53,308 nt of DNA from Clostridia bacterium (GTDB lineage: Bacteria > Bacillota_A > Clostridia > Oscillospirales > Acutalibacteraceae), in assembly GCA_009930155.1 (NCBI GenBank), contig RZYX01000006.1, positions 1 to 53,308 of the forward strand, read 5' to 3'. Position numbers and translations under genes: made by a program. Positions 27,695 through 35,984 of the stretch are shown here, piece by piece. Numbering within the stretch: position 1 is the stretch's first letter; the number at the start of each line of letters is the position of its first letter. Below the pieces are notes generated by a model. It saw nothing but the letters and a program-made list of their open reading frames with translations, ran no database searches and had not been told where the DNA came from.

Positions 27695-29047
27695 TTATTC
27701 TGCTTGTTTTTGTGCTACTTGAGCTTCGCCCGAAACAGATTGATTAAAGGCATCTATCCCACTGCCAACAAGACTTTTTGTTCGCTCATAAGACTTTTTA
27801 GCGCTGGTCGCCGTTTGTGCTGTTAAGCCCAAACCGTCCGTCCAGTTCATAATATTATCAAGTGGAATAATTTGATGTATTTTCTTTGAATCAATCATAG
27901 CAATGTTAACCCATGTGGGTATATAGTCAATCTTTGTAAGTTTAACCTCACCACTGCTATACTTTGTAAATGTTGTATAAAACAAAATGCCGTCCTCAGT
28001 ATGGCCTGTTTTAAGCCCCATAAATGCAATACGCTGATTTGAAAGTGCGTTACCCATTGAGTAAAGGCAAACCATTTGATTGCCCGTAGTTTCACTGTTT
28101 ATAATTTCAACTGGCTGAACAACATGTGGATGCCCACCAATTAAAACATCAACGCCCAAGTCACACATGTTTTTTGCAATCGTCTTTTGATAATCATTTG
28201 GTGTTGTCTGATATTCTGTTCCCCAATGAAGATAAAGCATAATTGCTTGTGCCCCATCTTTTTTCATTGCAGTTATATTTGTTTTTACATCAGAATAAAA
28301 CTCATCCAGCTTATCATAATTAAATGTGTTTATAAGGTCTGTTGCCTCTGTAGCTAAAAAGTTACCATTAAGAGCTTTTCTGCCACTTTCATCTGACGGA
28401 GTTTCATAAGTGTAGTTTAAAAAACCTATTTTTATGCCCTTTATTTCCTTAATGTAGTATGGCTTATCCGTAGCATTCACCCTTGAGCCAGTAAAATCAA
28501 GTCCCTTTTCTGAGACAACCTGTTGTGTGCGTTTAATCCCAGTCAGCCCCGTGTCATATGAATGATTATTGGCTATTAAAACTAAATCAAATCCTGCATT
28601 TTTAATTGCATCTGCAAGGTAATCAGGCGAGTTAAAAAGCGGGTAGCTTGAATAATTTTTGTCTGCTCCTCCAAGAGTTACTTCAAGATTGCAAACAGCA
28701 AAATCGGCACTGCTAACTGCACTTTTAACATATGTAAAACTTCTGCTAAAGTCATATGTTCCATCACCATTTGATGCGGCATTAAGTATCGGTTCGTGTA
28801 TCAAAACGTCGCCCGTACTCAATATGTTTGCAGTGGAAACAACTTTTATCTTGCCACTGTCCTTTTGGTTTTCTTCACTATTATTTGTTGCCCCCGCACC
28901 CTCAGCTGTCATGTTGCCACTATCTGAATTACCACTGTTTTTACTTGTTAAAACCAATGCAACAGCTGCGACAAGAATACAAATCAAAAGAACACTAAAA
29001 GCTATATTTTTTAAAATATTAGAACCTTTATTTTTTTTGTTGTTCAT
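27695..29047 (-). CDS. CapA-family metallophosphoesterase-like protein
   Basis: 450 residues: N-terminal membrane anchor (about 12-32), Ser/Asn/Gly-rich linker, then a CapA/PgsA domain with LSTGDVLIHEP, CNLEVTLGG, LIANNHSYD, YLHWGTEY and IGGHPHVVQP. The family is linked to capsule or poly-gamma-glutamate synthesis, but lone copies like this have no proven role. No capBC genes are nearby. It lies 22 bases after the flavodoxin-fold gene at 29,070. Confidence 0.88.
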   Translation of the reverse strand: MNNKKNKGSNILKNIAFSVLLICILVAAVALVLTSKNSGNSDSGNMTAEGAGATNNSEENQKDSGKIKVVSTANILSTGDVLIHEPILNAASNGDGTYDFSRSFTYVKSAVSSADFAVCNLEVTLGGADKNYSSYPLFNSPDYLADAIKNAGFDLVLIANNHSYDTGLTGIKRTQQVVSEKGLDFTGSRVNATDKPYYIKEIKGIKIGFLNYTYETPSDESGRKALNGNFLATEATDLINTFNYDKLDEFYSDVKTNITAMKKDGAQAIMLYLHWGTEYQTTPNDYQKTIAKNMCDLGVDVLIGGHPHVVQPVEIINSETTGNQMVCLYSMGNALSNQRIAFMGLKTGHTEDGILFYTTFTKYSSGEVKLTKIDYIPTWVNIAMIDSKKIHQIIPLDNIMNWTDGLGLTAQTATSAKKSYERTKSLVGSGIDAFNQSVSGEAQVAQKQAE

Positions 29048-29069
29048 AATAACCCATCCATTAAATATT

Positions 29070-29657
29070 TTAATCTAAAAAGGTTTTTGCAATTTTTGAA
29101 AGCTTTTCTAGTGCCTCCTGCTTTATCATCTCTTGCTGATCTCTTCTCACTTCAACAAAATCAGCAACAACCTCGCTAATGTCTGTAATGCCATTAAGCT
29201 TTAGTGCTCCGCGAAGCCAAGAAACGCCAAAAGCCGAATCGTTCTCAATATATTTTCCACCACACGACGAAATTATAAGTGCCTTTTTGCCAAGCAGAAG
29301 TCCCTCATGGCCTTTATCTGTGTATCTAAAAGTTACGCCCGTTCTGCAAGCACAAAGCATATAATAAACAATGGACGGCGGGCACATTAAATTCCAATTA
29401 GGAAAGGCAAAAACAATCCTATCCGCCTGTATAAACTGATTCATAATACTGTCGTAAAACTCGCTATCCTCGGTAGGCAACGAACCCGATGTTTCAAACT
29501 TATTAAGTAGCCCTTCATCATAAATAGGGAAATCAATTTGGGACACATCAAAAATCTCTACATCCTCTGTTTTTAGCATGTTTGCAAATTCTGCCGCTAA
29601 AAAAGTGCTGACTGATTCGCCCTTTGGGCTTGATGTTATAACAAGTAACTTGGACAT
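29070..29657 (-). CDS. Flavodoxin-fold NAD(P)H oxidoreductase / azoreductase-like
   Basis: 195 residues with SSPKGESVSTFLAAEF (FMN phosphate loop), FPNWNLMCPP and the SSCGGKY loop of the NQO/AzoR group. Such proteins reduce quinones or azo compounds using NADH and FMN. The substrate cannot be assigned. It is co-directional with the CapA gene. Confidence 0.88.
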   Translation of the reverse strand: MSKLLVITSSPKGESVSTFLAAEFANMLKTEDVEIFDVSQIDFPIYDEGLLNKFETSGSLPTEDSEFYDSIMNQFIQADRIVFAFPNWNLMCPPSIVYYMLCACRTGVTFRYTDKGHEGLLLGKKALIISSCGGKYIENDSAFGVSWLRGALKLNGITDISEVVADFVEVRRDQQEMIKQEALEKLSKIAKTFLD

Positions 29658-29760
29658 AAAAACACCTCTAAAAAATAATATTATATAATATATTCTGTGT
29701 TAAGTTTTACAAAACATTATACAACAAAAAAATAGGCAGAGCAACTATTTAAGATTTGTA

Positions 29761-29789
29761 TTGACAAGACAAAATCCTTATTGTATAAT
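29761..29789 (+). promoter_or_regulatory. Consensus promoter of tRNA-Pro
   Basis: TTGACA (29761-29766), a 17-base spacer and TATAAT (29784-29789), both hexamers perfect. Transcription would start about 50 bases before the tRNA. Confidence 0.85.
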
Positions 29790-29848
29790 GTTCAAGCACA
29801 ATGAGTGTTGTGAGCTATTAACTTTCTTTTAAATTAAATCTAAAATAT

Positions 29849-29925
29849 CGAGGCGTGGCGAAGTTTGGTATCGCGCTTGGTTTGGGACCAAGATGCCGCA
29901 GGTTCGAATCCTGTCGCCTCGACCA
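29849..29925 (+). tRNA. tRNA-Pro (anticodon UGG)
   Basis: A 7-bp acceptor stem CGAGGCG/CGCCTCG, an anticodon stem CTTGG/CCAAG around the loop TTTGGGA (anticodon TGG), a T-loop GGTTCGAATCC and an encoded ACCA end make a complete cloverleaf. The accessory island starts right after it. I found no second copy of its 3' end in the window. Confidence 0.97.
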
Positions 29926-29999
29926 ATGGGGTATTATACAAACCTTTTTACTTCAAAGGTGGCTTTGCGGTAATGGTTTGGCTGTAATACTAATAAGAA

Positions 30000-30037
30000 A
30001 AGCAGGTATCTATTAATTAGATATTCCTGCTTTTTTG
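30000..30037 (+). terminator. Terminator after tRNA-Pro
   Basis: AGCAGGTATCTA pairs with TAGATATTCCTGCT (two-base bulge), followed by a run of T. Confidence 0.75.
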
Positions 30038-30208
30038 TTTTTTTAAAAATACTTAAATTCTTTTAAAATTTGTTACTGTTTTACTTTAACGCTTTAAATC
30101 TGTATCACCCCCTTTATGTGAGAATATCCTGCGTAAAAATGGAGCTTCTCTCTTGTCGGTGTCCTTTAAGTATCCCATACACGTTTTATAGGGGGGGATA
30201 TTAAGGAA

Positions 30209-30255
30209 AGCCTAACACATCCACACTTTTGTGCTTTGGTGTTAGGCTAGCCTAA
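30209..30255. repeat. Nested palindromes in the 29.93-30.31 kb gap
   Basis: AGCCTAACAC (30209-30218) pairs with GTGTTAGGCT (30239-30248), with an inner CACA/TGTG stem. The right arm is also part of the perfect palindrome TTAGGCTAGCCTAA (30242-30255). It may be the terminator of the minus-strand gene at 30,311 or an att/oriT-like relic. The rest of the gap holds the tRNA terminator and nothing else I can identify. Confidence 0.55.
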
Positions 30256-30310
30256 ACTAAATTTTTAAAACTTGGCAGTAGTTAATTTGTACATACAAAA
30301 GTAAATATTA

Positions 30311-30850
30311 TTAATCTTTGTATGCTTGCGGGTTATTTAAAAACAAGCGTATTTTTTGCATGGTGGTGCTAACGCTCTCTGAATAATCATTTTGAATTTT
30401 ATTATCACCGTCATAAACTGATTTTGTATTTCCTGTTAATGCGTTAAACTGGTTTCTATCCTTTAGAAAATCATCCGTTATATTTTTGTAATTATCATAG
30501 CTTGCCATAGCTTTACTTAAAGCATCTGAAAAAGTCTTAAAAGCTTTTTGCAATTTAGGGTTATATTCACTCTGCAACTCACTTTTTATAGTTTCAAGGT
30601 CTGCATCGGTACAAATATTCTCTGCTTTTGTCTGTGCTATTTTTTCCTTGGTTTTCTGAATAAACAGTTCTAAATCGTTTTTTTCTTGTAAGCTTTTTTG
30701 ATATTGTTCTATGTTGCTGTTAGATATTGCAGTTTCAAGGTCTGCATCAATAAGAGATTTTTTGCTTTCCGCATTGTCAATTGATTTTCTTAATACTGAT
30801 AATGTTTTTTCTTTTGCCTGCTGTTTGTTTTCTAATACTTTACTTTTCAT
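30311..30850 (-). CDS. Coiled-coil hypothetical protein of the relic element
   Basis: 179 residues, strongly helical, rich in Lys/Glu/Gln/Ser, with heptad-like runs from about 10 to 130. No catalytic motif, signal peptide or membrane segment is visible. It has a consensus promoter flanked by an inverted repeat. It lies beyond the 3' end of a phage-type primase fragment, so it probably belongs to the same degraded element. I do not recognise the family. Confidence 0.7.
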   Translation of the reverse strand: MKSKVLENKQQAKEKTLSVLRKSIDNAESKKSLIDADLETAISNSNIEQYQKSLQEKNDLELFIQKTKEKIAQTKAENICTDADLETIKSELQSEYNPKLQKAFKTFSDALSKAMASYDNYKNITDDFLKDRNQFNALTGNTKSVYDGDNKIQNDYSESVSTTMQKIRLFLNNPQAYKD

Positions 30851-30872
30851 TTATAAAGTCCTCTTTTCTTTT

Positions 30873-30921
30873 ATTATACTATATATAGAATATAATGTCA
30901 AGTAATAGCCATATATAGTAT
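30873..30921 (-). promoter_or_regulatory. Promoter with flanking operator-like inverted repeat
   Basis: Minus-strand TTGACA (30896-30901) and TATAAT (30873-30878) are 17 bases apart. TACTATATA (30877-30885) and its inverse TATATAGTA (30912-30920) bracket the -35/-10 region, as expected for a dimeric repressor site. Confidence 0.65.
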
Positions 30922-31047
30922 TTTGTTAATGTTTATGTTTGATTTTTTATTCAATGTATAAAATGTATAAATTTTATGTAACCTCTCTTGTAAGAGTAAT
31001 ATAGAGATACTCACATATTTTTTATACAAAATATACATTCAAGGTTT

Positions 31048-31416
31048 TTAAGGCTCAAAAGGGTTTGAATTGTCTATAATTTCATACCCTAAAACAACAT
31101 TCATTTGAGTAATACCGTTCACCGTTCCAGTTTTTGCAAGAATATTTTTACCCCTTAGCTCATCAAAGAAGTTCCCCTTGTTCTCTACCCCAAAACCATT
31201 AAGCTCGCACCATTCTTTATAAACTGAATAAATAGCTCCTGCCTTTGAATTGTTCCCTGTTTTCTCTAAACATTCATTTATAAAGTTCCCTAACTTATCA
31301 CTATTAGAACGATATTCTGCGGTGCTGTTTGTAATTGCTGTCGGTGGAGTTGCCCCCTCTTGTCTGAATTTCTTCAATCCCTCAATACACCAATTGAAAA
31401 TACCGCTACTGATGTT
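31048..31416 (-). pseudogene. 3' fragment of phage/plasmid D5-type primase-helicase
   Basis: The minus strand encodes the C-terminal region of a virus-type primase: SGIFNWCIEGLKKFRQEG, then AEYRSNSDKLGNFINECL and IYSVYKEWCELNGFG. Homology-like sequence begins at about 31,413 and is preceded by an in-frame stop, so the first several hundred residues (primase and D5 ATPase) are missing. The internal ATG at 31,377 is not a true start. It abuts the surface-protein remnant on the opposite strand. Confidence 0.7.
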
Positions 31417-31992
31417 TTAATCTGCGGTGATGGAACGGTAAGCACACAGACACAAAAACCATCTACAATATCATCTGTTACACTTCCAAATAACACAGAT
31501 TTGCAAAATGCAGTTTTAACGGATGCGGATAAAACTGCAGTGGCAAATGGAGATAATGTTAATATTCAGCTTATAATAAGCAGCGTTCAAGCACCAGCGG
31601 ATTCAGATAAAGTACAGCAAAGCCTAGGTAGTAACACACTTGGTATGTATCTTGATATATCAATGCTAAAAACAGTTGGAACTACTGAAACTTCGGTTCA
31701 TAATTTAAACGCACCAATCAGGATTACATTTACAATTCCCGATAATTTAAAAGGCAAGGATACCTATTGTATAATCAGAGTGCATGACGGGGTAACAACA
31801 GTACTAAATGACCTTGATAGTGACCCTAACACAGTAACATTTGAAACTGACCGATTCTCAACCTATGCTTTGGCGTATTCAAATGTGGTAAACACAAGTG
31901 ACAGCTCAAATATAATGGCACTAGCTTTTATGACAATAGCATCACTTGGAGCAGTAGCTTTTATTGAAAAGAAAAAAGTAGGAAATAAATAA
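31417..31992 (+). pseudogene. 3' fragment of a cell-surface protein gene
   Basis: About 190 residues ending in a hydrophobic segment and a positive tail (MALAFMTIASLGAVAFIEKKKVGNK region), typical of a C-terminal membrane anchor. The preceding part looks beta-rich, with IRITFTIPDNLKGK and TFETDRFSTYALAY as in large surface proteins with Ig-like repeats. There is no signal peptide or ribosome binding site. The frame runs back into primase-derived sequence at 31,417, so the 5' part was lost. Confidence 0.65.
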
Positions 31993-32007
31993 AAACTACA
32001 GATTTAA

Positions 32008-32042
32008 AGCAGATACTCTTTTAGAGTATCTGCTTGTTTTTT
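32008..32042 (+). terminator. Terminator of the surface-protein remnant
   Basis: Perfect 11-bp stem AGCAGATACTC / GAGTATCTGCT, 5-base loop, then TTG and a T run. Confidence 0.9.
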
Positions 32043-32070
32043 TATATCATAACAAAACCAAATTTAAAAA

Positions 32071-32120
32071 AGTTTGCAGGCTTTTGATATGCCATAAATT
32101 ATTTTGAAACACACTTGCAA
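32071..32120 (+). repeat. Dispersed repeat, copy A (right arm plus tail)
   Basis: About 50 bases nearly identical to 48,998-49,049: the right hairpin arm AGTTTGCAGGCTTTT and the tail ATATGCCATAAATTATTTTG and onward to CTTGCAA. The left hairpin arm seen in copies B and C is missing. Confidence 0.8.
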
Positions 32121-32195
32121 TCATGAATATATAAGCCTTTAAAATAGCTTTTTGTAGCTTTAACATAAACATAAATTAAAAAACAAATAAAAACA

Positions 32196-32246
32196 GCACC
32201 CTTTTAAACGCCAAAAAAATCAGCGTATAAAAGGGTGTTGCTTTTT
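32196..32246. terminator. Hairpin in the gap before the recombinase gene
   Basis: GCACCCTTTTA pairs with TAAAAGGGTGTTGC (one-base bulge) around a 20-base loop, followed by TTTTTT. It lies in the 347-base gap between the surface remnant and the recombinase. The gap also holds a terminator at 32,008, repeat A and a second hairpin at 32,300. Confidence 0.55.
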
Positions 32247-32299
32247 TAACCACCGTGTTATAGGGAAACATTTTTAATTCAATAGTTTTGTTGCATTTG

Positions 32300-32328
32300 G
32301 GCAGACAGCTTTCATCAAGCTGTCTGCC
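32300..32328. terminator. Perfect 12-bp hairpin beyond the recombinase stop
   Basis: GGCAGACAGCTT / AAGCTGTCTGCC with a 5-base loop, 12 bases beyond the recombinase stop. It has a short T tract on the plus side only. It could be a terminator or part of the element end. Confidence 0.55.
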
Positions 32329-32339
32329 TTTTGCTGTTC

Positions 32340-33986
32340 TTATGCCACGCCTAATTCCCTTTGAAGCGCCTGGGTATCCGCCAAATCCAGTAAGCCTACG
32401 TCACGATAATAGATTGTCACCTGTTGAAATGCTGTTCTCGAGTATCTTTCAGACTTTTCTCCAACTACAATTCTATCAATAAACAGGTGGAGGATTTCTG
32501 AGGTCAGCTCTGGAATTTCAGGATACTGCTTAGCTTTGGCTATAAATAAATCTACATTGGCAATGCTGCTTTTAAGCTTTTCCAGCTCTTTTTCTTTCTC
32601 TGGGATAGCAGTGGCTACTTCCTTTTGCTCATCAAGGTAATCTTGACTTAGGGCGCGGAACACTTCATTTGGAATTTTGCCCAGCACATTATCCTCATAG
32701 AGTCGTTTGAAAAGTGCCTTTAACTCTTGTTCTCGATGCTTGAGCTTAAATATTTTTTGCTGTAAATTTGAAATATCACTTTGCACCTGTGAGGTGTTTT
32801 TCTTGTTGAGATACTTTCCAAATAAGCTTTCATGTGTCCGAGCAAGATGAGTGACACGCCTTAAATCATCCAGCACGATTGCCTTTATGGCATCCTCTCG
32901 GATGTAGTGAGATGTACAAAAGCCTTTGCCGTTTTTGTTGTAGGTTCGGCATTTGAAATTATTGTAATTCTCGCCTTTGGTGTGGGTGCGATAGAGGTCA
33001 AGCTTGTCCCCACAGTCCCGACAGTATAACAGTCCTGAGAAAATGTTAGGGTTGTCCATAGGTGTTGGTCTGATTTTGCTTTCTCTTAGCTTTTGGACGA
33101 TATCCCAAGTTTCTTTGTCCACAAGAGCTTCATGGGTATTTTCAAAACGCACTTGCTCATCTGTGGGACGCACCACACGCTTCTTGTTTTTATAGGACTT
33201 AGTGGTGTTCACAAGGCTGATAGTGTGTCCAAGATAGACCTCATTTTCCAAAACTCGAATCACATTTTCAGAGTGCCACTTGTATGGCTGCTCCAAATTC
33301 AGCTTGGCATTCTTCTTTCCCTCTTTGCGATAATAGTAATGTGCTGGGGTGAGTATCTCACGCTTTTTTAGCTCTCGTGCAATCTGATTGGGACCTTTAC
33401 CACCAACACAGAGAGAAAATATAAGCTTTACAACCTCGGCAGATTCTTCATCGGGAACAAGATGGCTCTTTGGATTTTCAGGGTCACGCATGTACCCATA
33501 GGGAGGCTTGCCACCAAGCCAAGCACCTGTTTCAGCTTTGGCACGCTTAGCTGCACGGATTTTACGGCTACAGTCTTTTGCATAAAGTTCGTTAATTATA
33601 TTTTTAAAAGGGGTAAAATCATCGTTTCCATACAGACTGTCAATGCCATCACCGATAGCGATAAATCGCACATCATAGTTGGGAAATACGATTTCAGTGT
33701 ATCTCCCCACCTCTAAATACTCACGCCCAAATCGGCTCATATCTTTTACGATTATGGTTTCTACCTCGCCATTTTCCACCAGCGACATCAATTCTTTGAA
33801 CGATGGTCTATTAAAATTTGTACCCGAGTAACCGTCATCCGCCATGAATTTTAGATTTTCAAAACCGTTATCCTTTGCGTACTTCTCTAAAATCAGCCGT
33901 TGGTTTTGAATGCTGTTAGACTCACCTTGGCTACCATCATCTTGACTTAGCCTTGCATATAAAATTGTGTACTTATCGTTTGCCAT
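32340..33986 (-). CDS. Large serine recombinase (TnpX-like) of the mobilizable element
   Basis: 548 residues from ATG 33986, which has a GGAG 9-10 bases upstream; a 20-residue upstream extension in frame has no site. Resolvase domain 5-155 has the nucleophile Ser in ARLSQDD (about residue 14) and DMSRFGR. A recombinase domain follows (GGKPPYGYMRD), then a zinc ribbon (CRDCGDKLDL...C...C), a coiled coil and a C-terminal DUF4368-like region. It should catalyse excision and integration by serine exchange. Its place at the left end of the element, next to TnpW and mob genes, is typical of Tn4451-like mobilizable elements. Confidence 0.93.
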   Translation of the reverse strand: MANDKYTILYARLSQDDGSQGESNSIQNQRLILEKYAKDNGFENLKFMADDGYSGTNFNRPSFKELMSLVENGEVETIIVKDMSRFGREYLEVGRYTEIVFPNYDVRFIAIGDGIDSLYGNDDFTPFKNIINELYAKDCSRKIRAAKRAKAETGAWLGGKPPYGYMRDPENPKSHLVPDEESAEVVKLIFSLCVGGKGPNQIARELKKREILTPAHYYYRKEGKKNAKLNLEQPYKWHSENVIRVLENEVYLGHTISLVNTTKSYKNKKRVVRPTDEQVRFENTHEALVDKETWDIVQKLRESKIRPTPMDNPNIFSGLLYCRDCGDKLDLYRTHTKGENYNNFKCRTYNKNGKGFCTSHYIREDAIKAIVLDDLRRVTHLARTHESLFGKYLNKKNTSQVQSDISNLQQKIFKLKHREQELKALFKRLYEDNVLGKIPNEVFRALSQDYLDEQKEVATAIPEKEKELEKLKSSIANVDLFIAKAKQYPEIPELTSEILHLFIDRIVVGEKSERYSRTAFQQVTIYYRDVGLLDLADTQALQRELGVA

Positions 33987-34089
33987 TTTTACGGCTCCTT
34001 TCTTCTGGCAAACTGAATACGATGTGTGCGGTAGAACCGCAAGCACATCATACCCAAACGATTTGCCAAAGTCTACTGAAAAGCTGAAA

Positions 34090-34338
34090 CTATTCAGGTT
34101 TTTTCATTACATCCAAGTCAATCAGCTTAATTAGTTTTTCTGTGGGTGTAGCTGTAGCAATAGAAGGAAATACAGAAGTGACAAAGAAGGTTTGACCGTT
34201 TATCTTCATCTGTCGTTCAGTACGCATGCCGGCTTCGTCAAAATATACCCCAGCATCACGATAGATGGACATTACCTTTCCGTTCTGTTGTCTTGTTAAC
34301 GGTAATGTTTCACCATAAAATCCAGTGTTTTTATTCAT
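34090..34338 (-). CDS. Transposon-encoded TnpW-like small protein
   Basis: 82 residues with the pattern RQMKINGQTFFVTSVFPSIATATPTEKLIKLI, which resembles the small TnpW proteins between the recombinase and relaxase genes of Tn4451-type elements. Its function is unknown. It follows the relaxase stop by 10 bases with a ribosome binding site in the gap. Confidence 0.65.
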   Translation of the reverse strand: MNKNTGFYGETLPLTRQQNGKVMSIYRDAGVYFDEAGMRTERQMKINGQTFFVTSVFPSIATATPTEKLIKLIDLDVMKKPE

Positions 34339-34348
34339 TTAATCCCTC

Positions 34349-35671
34349 CTACATTGTCATTTTATATTCTTGACTTTCGTGGTCATCTTTTTTATGCCCA
34401 TGCCCTCGTTTGCGTTCGTGTACAACAATTTGAGTTGTGGAATCTATTACAGGAGCGGACAGATCAAGAGATTCCACAGACCTGCCAAGGCGGATAATAT
34501 CACTGCCAAGGGTAGTAAGCTGATTAGTATCCAAAGCAAAACTGTCCATTCTATTTGCGGTAGTCTCAGTTTGGGCAGAGAAAAACGCTTCTCTTTCTCG
34601 CTCCCAGCCTGTGATAGTATCCTGTTCATCTCCCACAATTTCTTGTCCAGTTTCTCCAAATCTGCCTTGCTGGGTAGATTGCTCATCTGGGTTTCGAGAC
34701 GGTGGTTCTGCTGTTGCAAGGCTTTCAGCTGACCCTGCAAATCCTCTATCCCATCCCAAATGACGCCCTGGTTGTAAAATAGATTGTCCAGTTTCTCCTG
34801 TGTCAGAGGACAGGAATTGGGCATCGATCGTGGAGATGGCTCTGCCTGTGGCTGTGGTTTGTTCCGCTGTTTGAGTTCTTCCAGTGATAATTTCCTGTCT
34901 GATTCGTAGCTCAAGCTCCATCCTCTCCTTTGAATACTTTGATTCGTGCAAGCGATCATCTCGGCATTTCATACCCTTGGGTGTGGTGTAGGTAATGCTT
35001 TTTCGGGTGTCTGTCCACTTGACACCGTAACCCTCAAACTCCATCAGCTCGATAAATTGCTCCTTGCTGACAGCATATTTCATGCACTCATCGATGGTAT
35101 TCATCAACCGCATTTTCCAGCTTTCACCCTTGGCTGCCGCATGGTATTCGGCAACACTCATAGACTTGGTACGGTCGTATTTTGGTTTCGGCTGACATAT
35201 TTCAAATCCAAATTCCATGCAAAGCCTGTCATTTAACTGCCATATGGGTTCTATCTCGGGGGTGCTGATGTGAAACTTTCTGCCGGAGTCAAAGGCAACC
35301 GAGTTGATAATAAAGTGAGAATGAATGTGGTTACGGTCGGTGTGGGTGCAGATTAACACCTCGTAATCTTTGAAATGCTCCGCCAGCTTGACCGCCATTT
35401 CGTGTGCAATCTTGGGCGGGACATTCTCGCCCTTGGGGAAGGACTGCACCATGTGGTAGTACATCCTACCGCTGTCCTTGCCGTGAAACAGCTTGGTATT
35501 GATAAATTCATGGTAGACTGTTTCGGGCGAACAGTTCAGTCCCGACACCAAACGATCACCGTCAAACAGTGTTTTTTCAGTTTTCATGGCATAGTTCATC
35601 ACTGCAGACATACTGGCTCGTGACTGCTTTTTCTTGAACTTTGCAAAGCTGACAATGGCTATGCTGACCAC
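34349..35671 (-). CDS. mobA: Relaxase / mobilization nuclease (MobA/VirD2-type, MOBP)
   Basis: 440 residues. The N-terminal 230 are the nuclease: an early Tyr in VMNYAMK, the acidic/helical block and the three-His motif HTDRNHIHSHF. It nicks oriT and pilots single-stranded DNA into the recipient. Residues about 270-400 are low-complexity (Thr/Gln/Gly/Ser-rich), and the other frame of that stretch carries a separate gene (34447-34914). The start is unclear: GTG at 35671 directly abuts AGGAGG, whereas an ATA codon 9 bases on sits at the ideal distance. It overlaps mobC by 13 bases. Confidence 0.9.
   Translation of the reverse strand: MVSIAIVSFAKFKKKQSRASMSAVMNYAMKTEKTLFDGDRLVSGLNCSPETVYHEFINTKLFHGKDSGRMYYHMVQSFPKGENVPPKIAHEMAVKLAEHFKDYEVLICTHTDRNHIHSHFIINSVAFDSGRKFHISTPEIEPIWQLNDRLCMEFGFEICQPKPKYDRTKSMSVAEYHAAAKGESWKMRLMNTIDECMKYAVSKEQFIELMEFEGYGVKWTDTRKSITYTTPKGMKCRDDRLHESKYSKERMELELRIRQEIITGRTQTAEQTTATGRAISTIDAQFLSSDTGETGQSILQPGRHLGWDRGFAGSAESLATAEPPSRNPDEQSTQQGRFGETGQEIVGDEQDTITGWEREREAFFSAQTETTANRMDSFALDTNQLTTLGSDIIRLGRSVESLDLSAPVIDSTTQIVVHERKRGHGHKKDDHESQEYKMTM
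34447..34914 (-). CDS. Gene nested in the relaxase: coiled-coil protein with C-terminal membrane segment
   Basis: Same strand as the relaxase but shifted by one frame. A TTG at 34914 lies 7 bases after AAAGGAGAGG and starts a 155-residue protein: SLEELKQRNKPQPQAEP, a heptad coiled coil (about 40-100) and a hydrophobic segment near the end (WTVLLWILISLLPLAVILSA). The layout resembles the nested mbeB/mbeD mobilization genes of ColE1, which also overlap the relaxase gene. The encoded protein has far more ordered composition than the relaxase in this stretch, suggesting this frame is the one under selection. Membrane-anchored mobilization accessory protein is my inference. Confidence 0.7.
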   Translation of the reverse strand: MSYESDRKLSLEELKQRNKPQPQAEPSPRSMPNSCPLTQEKLDNLFYNQGVIWDGIEDLQGQLKALQQQNHRLETQMSNLPSKADLEKLDKKLWEMNRILSQAGSEKEKRFSLPKLRLPQIEWTVLLWILISLLPLAVILSALAGLWNLLICPLL

Positions 35672-35979
35672 CTCCTACGCTCTAAAATCTCTTTGAGCTG
35701 CTGATTGATTATCACCATATCCTCCTGCACACCGCTGAGATTGACTGCGGTAATTCTTGCACTGTGGGCAAGCACGGCAATCTGATTGAGGTTTCTACCC
35801 ACGGCTTTTAGCTCCTTGAGCACCTCAGCAAGGTCAGTAATAATAACAATTTCCTTGCCCAGACAGGTGGTGGTGACATAGTCGGTAATATTCTTGTTGG
35901 CTTGTTCGGCTTTTCGGTGGATTTTATCAAAATCAGCTTGGGTTAGCTTGATGCTTAATCTTCGTTGTTTCGTGCTCAT
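35659..35979 (-). CDS. mobC: MobC-like relaxosome protein
   Basis: 106 residues starting MSTKQRRLSIKLTQADF, placed by GGAGGT 9 bases upstream; the longer in-frame reading (to 36,462) runs through the GC-rich putative oriT and is not credible. It has the ribbon-helix-helix-like N-terminus and the MobC motif GRNLNQIAVLAHS. MobC aids strand separation at oriT and relaxase loading. It overlaps the relaxase start. Confidence 0.88.
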   Translation of the reverse strand: MSTKQRRLSIKLTQADFDKIHRKAEQANKNITDYVTTTCLGKEIVIITDLAEVLKELKAVGRNLNQIAVLAHSARITAVNLSGVQEDMVIINQQLKEILERRRWSA

Positions 35980-35984
35980 TAGCG

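Noticed and set aside
29900..29925. tRNA-Pro 3' end as attL with a matching attR
   Set aside because: I found no second copy of the tRNA 3' end in the window, and the element recombinase is a serine type that does not normally use tRNA ends.
31360..31416. TTG start and first 19 residues of the surface-protein frame
   Set aside because: On the other strand this stretch encodes recognisable primase sequence, so it is not native to the surface gene.
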